From: Candidatus Berkelbacteria bacterium
GTDB taxonomy: Bacteria; Patescibacteriota; UBA1384; XYA2-FULL-43-10; CAINNR01
Reading direction: 5' to 3'
DNA length: 40,204 nucleotides
Assembly: GCA_026397205.1 (NCBI GenBank)
Contig: JAPLVH010000007.1
Location: forward strand, 1 to 40,204
Positions 18,633 to 27,979 of the stretch are shown here, piece by piece; the first letter of the stretch is position 1, and each line of letters begins with the position of its first letter. The position numbers and the translations under genes were made by a program. Below the pieces are notes generated by a model. The model worked only from the letters and a program-made list of their open reading frames with translations, did no database searches and was not told the DNA's origin.

Positions 18633-19130
18633 CTATTTTTTTGTCAGGGTAATCGTGCCGCTGGCCGATTCGCCGCCGCCGGAACCGGAGTAGCTGACAT
18701 TAGCAGTTGTGCCGACAATTGTGCCTGAATAAGTGCCAGTAACGGTCGCACTTTGGCCGGATTGTGTTCCAGTGCCGGACAAATTACCGGCGATACTGCC
18801 GCCGGCGTCAACTGTGCCGGTGACGGTCAAAACCAGCCGGAGTCCGGAGGAGCTAACATAATTGGCGGTGCCGGAAACAACGCCCTCGACAACATTAACA
18901 TTGGCATCAGTCAGCCCTTGATGAGCGGTTGAAGTGCCGGTGTAATTGCCGTTAAACTGAACCAGCGGATCAACCGCCGTTGTTGTCGCCGCTGTTTCGG
19001 TTTTTGGCTTCGCCCGATAGTGCAAAACAATGGCGACGATCGCCGCAATGACAATGACGGTAATCAGGCAAATGATAACCATTTTGCGTTTCGGTTCAGA
19101 CGGTTTAAACTCGGTATTTTTTTCTTCCAT
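18633..19130 (-). CDS. Membrane-anchored Gly/Thr-rich beta repeat protein
   Basis: One N-terminal TM then GTSTAHQG...GTANYVSSSG...GTVDAGGS..GTYSGTIVGTT; AGGAGG RBS on minus strand. Confidence 0.65.
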   Translation of the reverse strand: MEEKNTEFKPSEPKRKMVIICLITVIVIAAIVAIVLHYRAKPKTETAATTTAVDPLVQFNGNYTGTSTAHQGLTDANVNVVEGVVSGTANYVSSSGLRLVLTVTGTVDAGGSIAGNLSGTGTQSGQSATVTGTYSGTIVGTTANVSYSGSGGGESASGTITLTKK

Positions 19131-19239
19131 TTTTCCTCCTAAAAATTATTAAATAATTTTTAGCCCTCCGTAGTCCGCCAAAGGCGAGACGAAGGACGGG
19201 CCAGAGAGTTATTTAACAGGGTGAATTTTTTTATATAAA

Positions 19240-20484
19240 CTATTTTTCCAGTGAAATATTTTCCTTATCGTTTTTGGCTGTTTTTTTCCGCTTTAGAATC
19301 AAGAAAATCAACACTCCGAGCAGAACTACCGCCAGTCCCAATCCGCCCCAAGTCCACTTATTCATCTCGAATTTTTTATTGTAGGGAGCAGGCGGCGTGG
19401 CGGTTCTGGCCGCGACCGGCGCTTTAATTACGGCGCCGGCCGGAATATCAACTTTGGCCTCATTTGAACTGACCGATTCGGCATCATCTTTGTATGCTCG
19501 GATCATATAATAATAAGTTTTGCCGGCAGTGACAGCTGTGTCACTCAAAGTTGTCGTCGTTTTTCCACTATCGGCAATTTTTTTGTAATTATTGCCAGCA
19601 GTTTCTGTTCGATAAATATTGTAGCCGCCGGTTGTTGTTGTCGCTGATGCCTTCCAGGAAACAACCACCGCTCCGGCTTCGGCCGAGTAAACGGCCAAAA
19701 CGTTTGTCGGTTTTCCGATTGCACTCGAAGTGTTTGATGATGGACCGGAACCGGATTTTATCGCTCCGGCTGTTCCATTTGTGCCGGTTGTTCCGGTGGT
19801 GTCATTTGTGCCGCCGGTTGACACTGGAATATAGTAGGTGCGGAAGCCAAAACTGCCGGAAAAAGTGTTTTGAACATCGCCGGGATAACCCTGAATCGAA
19901 TATCCTCCGGAAACCGAAGTGGTATAAAACCAGCCGGTGGCGTTGTCGTTGGTCAAATCATCAATACAGACAAAATAATTTGAACCAACCGTCAGCGTCA
20001 ACCCCTGACTGTCATTTGCGCTAAAACGGGAGAGCAAATTTCCCGACATCGCATAATTATTAAAAGTGCTTTGAGTGTATGATTTCAGCACGCTGGTGTT
20101 TGGTATCGTCGGACTAACCGCTGTCCGCAAACTGGCTTTCATCGGATAACCGGCGCCCAAGTCGTTTTTAACCGCCAAATCAAAATAACTGGCATAACCG
20201 CTATTTCCGGGAACAAAACGGGTGCAGGAAGAAATGAAAACCGAGTTATCTCGCCCGTAGGCATTAAAGCCGGGCAGAAACTCCTTGTCAACGGCCGGAT
20301 CGGCGGCCGAAGCCGTCGGTGGAAAGAGTGACAGTGATCCGACGATCATCAACAACAAGGCAAAAAACATCACAATCTTTTTTCCGCCAGAGGCAGCTTG
20401 TCCGCCTATGGCTGGAGACTTCATTTCATTTCGCATTTTCCCCTCGCTTTGCCCCGTTAAATATCCGCGAAGCGGATCGCCCAA
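19240..20484 (-). CDS. Surface protein with fibronectin type III-like domain and C-terminal TM anchor
   Basis: FN3-like GKPTNVLAVYSAEAGAVVVSWKASATTTTGGYNIYRTETAGNNYKKIADS...TYYYMIRAYKDDAESVSSNEAKVDI; TM then KRKKTAKNDKE. Confidence 0.8.
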   Translation of the reverse strand: MGDPLRGYLTGQSEGKMRNEMKSPAIGGQAASGGKKIVMFFALLLMIVGSLSLFPPTASAADPAVDKEFLPGFNAYGRDNSVFISSCTRFVPGNSGYASYFDLAVKNDLGAGYPMKASLRTAVSPTIPNTSVLKSYTQSTFNNYAMSGNLLSRFSANDSQGLTLTVGSNYFVCIDDLTNDNATGWFYTTSVSGGYSIQGYPGDVQNTFSGSFGFRTYYIPVSTGGTNDTTGTTGTNGTAGAIKSGSGPSSNTSSAIGKPTNVLAVYSAEAGAVVVSWKASATTTTGGYNIYRTETAGNNYKKIADSGKTTTTLSDTAVTAGKTYYYMIRAYKDDAESVSSNEAKVDIPAGAVIKAPVAARTATPPAPYNKKFEMNKWTWGGLGLAVVLLGVLIFLILKRKKTAKNDKENISLEK

Positions 20485-20670
20485 AGGGCGATTTAACAGG
20501 GTGAATTAATTAATCTATTTATTTTAATTTTATCAGAAAATAAAAAAATGACCAAACAATTGTTTTTTTGGTAAAAGCCGATTTGGTCCGAGGAAACCCA
20601 ACCCAAGCTTTATTTCCCAAGCACAAAGTGGTATGCTGGAAGTAGAAAATAACAAATTAATCGAGAAATA

Positions 20671-22125
20671 ATGTTTGAACAAACATTAAAAAACATTGAT
20701 GATATTCTTCGGGCTGATAATGCCGGAAGTGCTTTAGATTACATTGAACAAACTTCCTGGATTTTATTTTTGAAATATCTGGACGATTTGGAAAAAGACA
20801 AAGAAAAAAGCGCTAAACTTGCTGGCAAAAAATACAACTACATTTTGCCGCCGGAATTCCGCTGGTCTTCTTGGGCTTGCCCGAAAAAAGCTGATGGAAA
20901 AATTGATTTTCAAAAAGCGCTTGACGGCGATGATCTTAACGATTTTGTCAACAATAAACTTTTTCCCTACTTAAAAAAATTCAGGTCGGAAGAATCAAGC
21001 AAAATCGAAAACAAAATCGGCGAAGTTTTTCACGAGCTGAAAAACAAAATCCAAAGCGGCTATTCGCTCCGAAGTATTTTAAACATTGTTGATAATCTGC
21101 ATTTTCAAACCAGCGAAGAAAAGCACGAACTTTCTCATCTATATGAAAGTAAAATTCAGAACATGGGAAATGCCGGACGCGATGGCGGCCAATATTACAC
21201 GCCACGACCGCTGATTAAAACCATTGTCAAAGTTGTCGCGCCAAAACTTGGTGAAACGATTTATGACGGCGCTTGCGGTAGTGCCGGATTTTTAGTTGAA
21301 GCGTTTAATTACTTGACGCAAAATCGCGAAAAACTTAGTCCGTCACAGTGGGACATATTACAATCAAAAACTTTTTACGGCAAAGAAAAAATTGCTTTGC
21401 CATACATTATCGGCTTAATGAACATGATCCTTCATGGAATCGAAACGCCGAACATTAAACGCACAAACACTTTGTCGGAAAACTTGGCGGACATTCAGGA
21501 AAAAGATCGCTACGACATAGTTATTGCTAATCCACCATTTGGCGGTAAAGAGCGTCCGGAAGTTCAACAAAATTTTCCCATTAAAACCGGCGAAACGGCT
21601 TTTCTGTTTCTGCAACATTTCATCAAAATTTTAAAAGCTGGTGGTCGAGCAGGCATTATCATTAAAAATACTTTTCTTTCCAACACCGACAACGCTTCGG
21701 TTTCTCTGCGCAAACTACTTTTGGAAAATTGCAATCTTCATACTGTGCTCGATTTACCCGGTGGCGCTTTTCAGGGTGCCGGCGTAAAAACAGTTGTCCT
21801 ATTCTTTGAAAAAGGTGCGCCAACGCAAAAAATTTGGTTTTATCAATTAAATCTTGATCGCAACCTCGGTAAAGGCAACCCGCTTTCGGAAAATGATTTG
21901 GCAGAATTTGTCGAATTACAAAAAAACAAGACATATAGCGAGAATTCGTGGTCGCTGGATGTGAAAAATATTGATCAAAATACTTTTGATTTGTCCGTAA
22001 AAAATCCGACTAAAAACAATGAAGTGATTTTGCGCGAGCCGAAAGAAATTTTGGAGGAGATGGGATCATTTGATGAATTAAACAAAAAAATACTGGAATC
22101 AATCGGTGTAATAATTAAATTATGA
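20671..22125 (+). CDS. hsdM: Type I restriction-modification DNA methyltransferase subunit
   Basis: HsdM N-terminal region, GQYYTPRPLIKTIV, DGACGSAGFLVEAFNYL, IVIANPPFGGKE. Confidence 0.96.
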   Translation: MFEQTLKNIDDILRADNAGSALDYIEQTSWILFLKYLDDLEKDKEKSAKLAGKKYNYILPPEFRWSSWACPKKADGKIDFQKALDGDDLNDFVNNKLFPYLKKFRSEESSKIENKIGEVFHELKNKIQSGYSLRSILNIVDNLHFQTSEEKHELSHLYESKIQNMGNAGRDGGQYYTPRPLIKTIVKVVAPKLGETIYDGACGSAGFLVEAFNYLTQNREKLSPSQWDILQSKTFYGKEKIALPYIIGLMNMILHGIETPNIKRTNTLSENLADIQEKDRYDIVIANPPFGGKERPEVQQNFPIKTGETAFLFLQHFIKILKAGGRAGIIIKNTFLSNTDNASVSLRKLLLENCNLHTVLDLPGGAFQGAGVKTVVLFFEKGAPTQKIWFYQLNLDRNLGKGNPLSENDLAEFVELQKNKTYSENSWSLDVKNIDQNTFDLSVKNPTKNNEVILREPKEILEEMGSFDELNKKILESIGVIIKL

Positions 22126-23321
22126 AGTTTGATGAGAATAATTTTACAAAAAAGAAATATAAAAATGGCACACTATATTTTGTCAAAAATTTTAATTTTC
22201 AAAACGACATTCCTGATCGCAAAGGAAGAAAACAAAAGGACTTTTGTGGCAAATCTGCTTTATTGGAATTCTCCGAACGAGAATACACAAAAATTTATAT
22301 TACAAACAAAAACTTAGAATTGAGTTTTGCCAAAATTTCTGATGATAAATACTTAGTTGACATTACAAAATTTAGTAAGTTTTATAATTCACTGAAAAAT
22401 AAAACTAACTTTGATTTAGCTCATGCCTTTTTTACAAACTGTCTAGATATCAGGACTGCTAATCTATCAAATAAAGATTACTCAGAAATTCTTAAACGAG
22501 ATGATTTCAAGAAGTTCTTAAAAGAAAACATATCCGCTGCAAATGGCAATAATATCAGTTCGACAGTATCAAGCATTTCAGATGTGTCTGCTTCTGAAAT
22601 ATATTTAGAATTAAAAAGGAGAAACCTGGATTATCAAAAATTTTTTGAATTTGCAGAAAGTTTTCTAACGGATAAGCAGGATTTAAAAATTTCCGACCTT
22701 CAGAAGCTGACAAGAGCGATTGATTTAAAGAAAATCGAGGCAGTATTAAAAATTTGGGAAGAGAATAAAGCGAATCAACACGAAGTGAAGTTTTGGCAAA
22801 AATTTTTAAAAAATAATCCTTGGATTATTTCGCAGATTTTCTCTGCTCCATACGCAATTTTTCAGAATGAATTTTATACTGGCGGTCAATATTCAGGAAG
22901 CACAAAAGGGGCCAAGATAACCGACTTTGGTTACAAGAATAAATTTTCACAATCCATTGCCATAATTGAAATAAAAACCCCTATGACAAATTTAGTTGAA
23001 AAAAAAGAATATGACGGTAGAGGTGGAATTCATCCGATGAACAAGAAGCTTATGGGCTCTATCTCGCAAATATTGATACAGAAGGATTCACTGCAGAAAG
23101 ATTTTTTACAAAATAATAAAGAAAAAGATTTTAATGTTTGGAATCCCAAAGCCATTTTGATTATCGGGAGTGAAGATAATGAGAATCTTAGCTCCGGTCA
23201 GCGAGCATGTTTTGAGTTGTTCAAAAATAGTCAAAAAGATATCGAAATTATCACATTCGATGAACTTTTTGAGAAAATCAAGAATTTAAAGAATCTTTTT
23301 TCAAAGTCTAATGAAAAATAA
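22122..23321 (+). CDS. Shedu (SduA/DUF4263)-like nuclease domain protein
   Basis: FWQKFLKNNPWIISQIF...KITDFGYKNKFSQSIAIIEIKTPMTNLV...QILIQK: D...ExK PD-(D/E)xK pattern in a DUF4263-like context. ATGA overlap with hsdM. Confidence 0.7.
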   Translation: MKFDENNFTKKKYKNGTLYFVKNFNFQNDIPDRKGRKQKDFCGKSALLEFSEREYTKIYITNKNLELSFAKISDDKYLVDITKFSKFYNSLKNKTNFDLAHAFFTNCLDIRTANLSNKDYSEILKRDDFKKFLKENISAANGNNISSTVSSISDVSASEIYLELKRRNLDYQKFFEFAESFLTDKQDLKISDLQKLTRAIDLKKIEAVLKIWEENKANQHEVKFWQKFLKNNPWIISQIFSAPYAIFQNEFYTGGQYSGSTKGAKITDFGYKNKFSQSIAIIEIKTPMTNLVEKKEYDGRGGIHPMNKKLMGSISQILIQKDSLQKDFLQNNKEKDFNVWNPKAILIIGSEDNENLSSGQRACFELFKNSQKDIEIITFDELFEKIKNLKNLFSKSNEK

Positions 23322-24522
23322 TTGGCAAACAAAAAAACTTGGTGAGGTTTGCGATTTTTTTGCTGATGGAAACTGGATTGAAAGCAAAGATCAATCGCAG
23401 GAAGGAATCCGGCTTATTCAAACAGGAAATATTGGAGACGGTTTTTTTAAAGATCGCGGAGAAAAAGCTCGCTATATTTCAGAAAAAACTTTTAGAAGGC
23501 TAAGGTGCACGGAAATTTTCGCAGGCGATATTTTAATTTCACGTTTGCCAGATCCTGTCGGTAGAGCTTGTATTGTACCCGAGACAGACGAAAAAATGAT
23601 AACTGCAGTTGATTGCAGTATATTGAGACTTAAAAAAACTTTTCTAGCGTATTTCTTTAATTATTTTTCTCAGTCAAATTCATATTTAGATTCAGTAGAG
23701 AGAGAAACAACTGGAACAACACGCAAAAGGATTAGTCGAAAGAATTTAGGACTGATTGAAATTCCAGTTCCGCCGATTGAGAAGCAAAAAAGAATTGTGC
23801 ATATCGTAGACGAAGTTTTTGAGAAAATCGAAAAAGTAAAAGCAAACTCTGAAAAAAATCTCCAAAATTCTAAAGACCTTTTTGAATCGTATTTGCAGAG
23901 CGTTTTTGCATATCCGGGTGAAGATTGGGGCGAAAGTAAGTTAAAAGAAATAGGAATTTCACAAACAGGGACTACTCCAAAAACTGTTGAAAAAGAAAAT
24001 TATGGTGATTTTATCCCCTTTATAAAACCAGCGGATGTTGATTTTTCTGGTGTTGGGGATATTCGATATGATCATGACGGGTTAAGCGAGGTCGGCTTAA
24101 AAAGGGGAAGGAAAATGGAGAAAGGGTCGATCCTTATGGTTTGTATCGGTGCCACGATCGGGAAAGTTGGTTTTGCTGAAAAGTTAGTTTCTTGCAATCA
24201 ACAGATTAATTCATTAACCGTAAAAGAAGATTTCGAGCCCAAATTTATTTACTATGCAATGACTTCGAAAGAATTTCAAAACAGGGTTTTATCTGAAGGA
24301 AAAGGTGCTCAAGCTACACTTCCGATTATTAATAAAACAAAGTGGGAAAGTCTAACAATTCGTTATCCTATCCCGAAAACAGAACAAAAATCCATCGTTG
24401 CGAAACTTGATGCGCTTTCGGAGCAGACAAAAAAGCTGGAAGGAATTTACAAACAAAAATTAGCAGATTTGGAAGAGCTGAAAAAATCAGTTCTGAAACA
24501 AGCATTCAAGGGAGAGTTGTAA
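23311..24522 (+). CDS. hsdS: Type I restriction-modification specificity subunit
   Basis: Two target-recognition halves: WQTKKLGEVCDFF...IPVPPIEKQKRIVHIVDEVFEKI and SKLKEIGISQTGTTPKT...YPIPKTEQKSIVAKLDALSEQTKKLE. Confidence 0.95.
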   Translation: MKNNWQTKKLGEVCDFFADGNWIESKDQSQEGIRLIQTGNIGDGFFKDRGEKARYISEKTFRRLRCTEIFAGDILISRLPDPVGRACIVPETDEKMITAVDCSILRLKKTFLAYFFNYFSQSNSYLDSVERETTGTTRKRISRKNLGLIEIPVPPIEKQKRIVHIVDEVFEKIEKVKANSEKNLQNSKDLFESYLQSVFAYPGEDWGESKLKEIGISQTGTTPKTVEKENYGDFIPFIKPADVDFSGVGDIRYDHDGLSEVGLKRGRKMEKGSILMVCIGATIGKVGFAEKLVSCNQQINSLTVKEDFEPKFIYYAMTSKEFQNRVLSEGKGAQATLPIINKTKWESLTIRYPIPKTEQKSIVAKLDALSEQTKKLEGIYKQKLADLEELKKSVLKQAFKGEL

Positions 24523-24543
24523 AAAATATGCTATACTCAAATC

Positions 24544-24717
24544 ATGAGTAAACTGATACCAAAAAAAAGAGGAGACACTTTAGTCAAAACCATAGAAAAA
24601 AAATATGGTGTTGATTTGAATTATAGGTCTGATGCTCAACTTCATACCGTGTTAAAAAAAGAAGGGCTTCCGTCTCTTTCAAAACTTTTAAAGATGTCTC
24701 AAAAGAAGCCAAAATAA
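24544..24717 (+). CDS. 57-aa basic ORF (not in track)
   Basis: MSKLIPKKRGDTLVKTIEKKYGVDLNYRSDAQLHTVLKKEGLPSLSKLLKMSQKKPK*; stop is 2 nt before the next ATG. Confidence 0.6.
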   Translation: MSKLIPKKRGDTLVKTIEKKYGVDLNYRSDAQLHTVLKKEGLPSLSKLLKMSQKKPK

Positions 24718-24719
24718 TT

Positions 24720-25259
24720 ATGAGTGATCTTGAATTTATTAAAAATGAAGATCTTCGCTTAACATTAGAAAACTCAAACGAATATATTTATGCAGTTCTT
24801 GAGAATTTGAAAAAAAACGAACAAAGCGAACTATATAAGGAAGAGACATACAGAGTTATTATTTTATATGTTATTTCTGCTATTGAAGCTGTATTACTTT
24901 ATTTTTATAAAGAACGCGAAGAAAAAATGGAGTATCTTGATTACAAGTTTGTTGCGCCGTTACCAAAAAATTACATTCATAGCGAAAAAAATTCTTTTCC
25001 TGTAGTTATAGCTGTACAAGAAAAAGTCGGGAAAGAAGATCATCGAATTGGTTTGAATGATCTAGTAACCTTCTTTAAGAATAAGAAGTTGATACAGCCC
25101 AAAACGGCAAGTCAAATTTTAGAGTTAAACGAAATAAGAAATACTTTTCATTTTAGTAAACCTCGTACTAAAAAGTGTAGTCTGGAGCATGTGGAATCAG
25201 CATTAAAACTGCTGTTGCATACTATCGAAAAAGCTCCAGCATCATTAAAAATAAAATAG
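24720..25259 (+). CDS. Helical protein, possibly HEPN-like
   Basis: All-helical; ILELNEIRNTFHFSKPR resembles HEPN-type (E)IRN...H motifs, but R-x3-H is shorter than the usual Rx4-6H. Confidence 0.45.
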   Translation: MSDLEFIKNEDLRLTLENSNEYIYAVLENLKKNEQSELYKEETYRVIILYVISAIEAVLLYFYKEREEKMEYLDYKFVAPLPKNYIHSEKNSFPVVIAVQEKVGKEDHRIGLNDLVTFFKNKKLIQPKTASQILELNEIRNTFHFSKPRTKKCSLEHVESALKLLLHTIEKAPASLKIK

Positions 25260-25447
25260 AGTTAAAAAAATATGAACGAATCAGAAACAAGAGCTGAATA
25301 CATTGACCCAAAACTTAAAGCAAGTGGTTGGGGCGAAGTTGAAGGATCAAAAATTCTTCGAGAATTTCTGACTATGTTCTAGTTTATAAAAATCAGAAAA
25401 TTGGTGTCATTGAAGCTAAGGCGGAAAATTTAGGTCCGACCGAAGGT

Positions 25448-27526
25448 GTGGCGCAAGTCAAAGCTTACGCTGAAAAATTACATATTGATTATACTTTCTC
25501 GACCAACGGGAAAGAAATATATCAGATGAATTTAAAAAACGGCGAAGAAATGATGATCTCTGATTTCCCGACACCGGAAGAATTGTGGAACCGAACTTTC
25601 GCTGATTGGAATGGTTGGACAGAAAAATTTGCCAATATTCCAAATGAAGGCGAATATGGAAAACGATATTACCAAGAAATCGCCATTAACAATATTATAA
25701 ATGCAGTGGCAGAAAGGAAAGACAGAATTCTTTTAACCATGGCAACCGGTACCGGCAAAACTGCCGTTGCTTTTCAAGTTGCATGGAAACTTTTTCAATC
25801 GCGTTGGAATTTGAAACGCGACGGATCTCGGCGGCCGAGGATTTTATTTCTAGCTGACAGAAATATTTTAGCTGACCAAGCTTTTAACGCTTTTGCTCTA
25901 TTTGGCGAAGACGCTTTGGTTCGAATTAATCCGCTTGATATTCGCAAAAAAGGCGGAGTGCCGACAAGCGGCGGTGTTTTCTTTACAATCTTTCAAACAT
26001 TTATGAGCGGGCCAAATGACTCGCCGTATTTTGGTGATTATCCAAAAGATTTTTTTGACTTCATTATCATCGATGAATGTCATCGTGGCGGCGCCAACGA
26101 TGAAAGCAACTGGCGTGGAATTTTGGAACATTTTTCGCCGGCGGTTCAGCTCGGCTTAACTGCAACACCAAAACGCAAAGATAATGTTGATACTTATAGA
26201 TATTTTGGCGAGCCAGTATATATTTATTCATTAAAAGAAGGTGTTAATGATGGATTTTTGACACCATTCAAAATTAAAAGAATCAAAACGACTCTCGATG
26301 ATTATGTTTATACTTCCGACGACCAAATTATTGAGGGTGAAGTTGAGGAAGGGAAAATTTACGAAGAGCCGGATTTCAATCGAATAATTGTTATCAAAGA
26401 ACGTGAGGCAAAAAGAGTTCGCGTGATAATGGACGAAATAAATCAAAATGAAAAGACGATCATTTTTTGCGCAACACAAGACCATGCTGCAGCAGTTCGT
26501 GATTTAGTTAATCAAATGAAAGATAGCAAAGATCCAAATTATTGCGTTCGGGTGACGGCAAACGATGGCGCGCGTGGTGATCAATTTTTGCGCGAATTTC
26601 AAGACAACGAAAAAACGATTCCAACAATTCTAACGACTTCGCAAAAACTTTCAACTGGTGTTGATGCGCGAAATATTCGAAACATTGTTTTAATGCGACC
26701 AGTAAATTCGATGATTGAATTCAAGCAAATAATTGGTCGGGGAACCAGACTTTTTGATGGCAAAGAATATTTTACTATTTACGATTTTGTCGATGCTTAT
26801 CATCACTTTTCTGACCCAGAATGGGATGGCGAACCAATAGACGAAACAACAGAAACTGAGCATCGCGAACCAAAAAATAACGACGAGCCAAAGGGACCGC
26901 CACTATCGCCAGAACCACCAGAGGAGCCAAGGAAAAAACTAAAAATAAAATTGCGTGATGGTAAAGAACGCGAAATTCAACATATGATTTCATCGTCGTT
27001 TTGGGGTGCTGACGGCAAGCCACTGTCGTCGGAAGAGTTTATTCAAAAAATGTATGGGGTATTGCCGGAATTTTTCAAGAACGAAGAAGAGTTGCGGAGA
27101 ATTTGGTCTAATCCGGCCACGCGAAAAACTTTCTTGGCTAGACTTTTCGAAGCTGGTATCGATCTTGACCAACTTTTGAATATCCAGAAAATTGTCAATG
27201 GCGAAAGTTGCGATCTTTTCGACGTGTTATCATATTTGTCGTATAGCACGCCGATGATGACGAGAGTTGAACGCGCAGAAAATGCAAAAACCAAAATTTA
27301 TGAGGGGCTTGGCGATAAACAGACAGAGTTCCTTGATTTTGTTTTGTCAAAGTATGAAGAAAAAGGTGTCGAGGAACTCGACGAGGAAAAATTACCAGTG
27401 CTATTAAATTTGAAATACAATGCAATCGCAAATGCTGAACAATCGCTCGGTAGCGTAGAAAAAATTCGATCAATTTTCTTTTCGTTTCAAAAAAAGTTGT
27501 ATGCGCGGTTAGTTCGGATTGATTAA
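25448..27526 (+). CDS. hsdR: Type I restriction endonuclease subunit (5' end frame-disrupted; native start probably 25272)
   Basis: ATGTGKTAVAFQ, IIIDECHRGG, LTATPKRKD, GRGTRLFDGK. 25272 encodes MNESETRAEYIDPKLKASGWGEVEGSKILREF then goes out of frame; DYVLVYKNQKIGVIEAK continues in the track frame. Confidence 0.9.
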   Translation: MAQVKAYAEKLHIDYTFSTNGKEIYQMNLKNGEEMMISDFPTPEELWNRTFADWNGWTEKFANIPNEGEYGKRYYQEIAINNIINAVAERKDRILLTMATGTGKTAVAFQVAWKLFQSRWNLKRDGSRRPRILFLADRNILADQAFNAFALFGEDALVRINPLDIRKKGGVPTSGGVFFTIFQTFMSGPNDSPYFGDYPKDFFDFIIIDECHRGGANDESNWRGILEHFSPAVQLGLTATPKRKDNVDTYRYFGEPVYIYSLKEGVNDGFLTPFKIKRIKTTLDDYVYTSDDQIIEGEVEEGKIYEEPDFNRIIVIKEREAKRVRVIMDEINQNEKTIIFCATQDHAAAVRDLVNQMKDSKDPNYCVRVTANDGARGDQFLREFQDNEKTIPTILTTSQKLSTGVDARNIRNIVLMRPVNSMIEFKQIIGRGTRLFDGKEYFTIYDFVDAYHHFSDPEWDGEPIDETTETEHREPKNNDEPKGPPLSPEPPEEPRKKLKIKLRDGKEREIQHMISSSFWGADGKPLSSEEFIQKMYGVLPEFFKNEEELRRIWSNPATRKTFLARLFEAGIDLDQLLNIQKIVNGESCDLFDVLSYLSYSTPMMTRVERAENAKTKIYEGLGDKQTEFLDFVLSKYEEKGVEELDEEKLPVLLNLKYNAIANAEQSLGSVEKIRSIFFSFQKKLYARLVRID

Positions 27527-27761
27527 GAAAGTTTTGTGATTAGTAATTTGATGAGAAAGTTTTTGTCGGCGACACCTTCCCAATCGAGCGGGAGAATTTG
27601 GAGTTTGTTGGAGTTGGAGAAAATTAATCCTTGTTTCTGTTCTGGGAAAAGTTTGGAATTACGGACGGACAAATTAAAAAGCAGAATTTTCAGAAGTATT
27701 TCAGATTCTACTTCATAAAAAATCTGCCGATTTGAGCGTAAAATTTCGTAAAAAGCAGCTA

Positions 27762-27881
27762 TGGCTCCCCGGGCTGGACTCGAACCAGCAACCTTTTCGT
27801 TAACAGCGAACCGCTCTACCATTGCCCGTCTTAATTTCATTAAGCCGAGGTCTCGGCTCGCCTTTGGCGAGACGGAAGCTA
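27762..27881 (-). pseudogene. Broken tRNA-Asn-like copy with 52-nt insertion in the D-arm, lacking the 5' acceptor strand
   Basis: Minus strand: TAGCT[52 nt]CAATGGTAGAGCGGTTCGCTGTTAACGAAAAGGTTGCTGGTTCGAGTCCAGCCCGGGGAGCCA. Confidence 0.75.
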
Positions 27882-27895
27882 CTTTTTAGCAATTA

Positions 27896-27970
27896 TGGCT
27901 CCCGAGGTCGGACTCGAACCGACAACATCCTCGTTAACAGCGAGGCGCTCTGCCATTGAGCTACTCGGGA
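27896..27970 (-). tRNA. tRNA-Asn (GTT)
   Basis: TCCCGAG TA GCTC AATGGCA GAGC G CCTCG CTGTTAA CGAGG ATGTT GTCGG TTCGAGT CCGAC CTCGGGA G CCA: complete cloverleaf, encoded CCA. Confidence 0.93.
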
Positions 27971-27979
27971 GCACAATTG

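Noticed and set aside
27523-27840. ORF 27523..27840(-), MKLRRAMVERFAVNEKVAGSSPARGAI...
   Set aside because: N-terminus is a conceptual translation of the tRNA-Asn-like sequence (typical VAGSSPARGA artefact).
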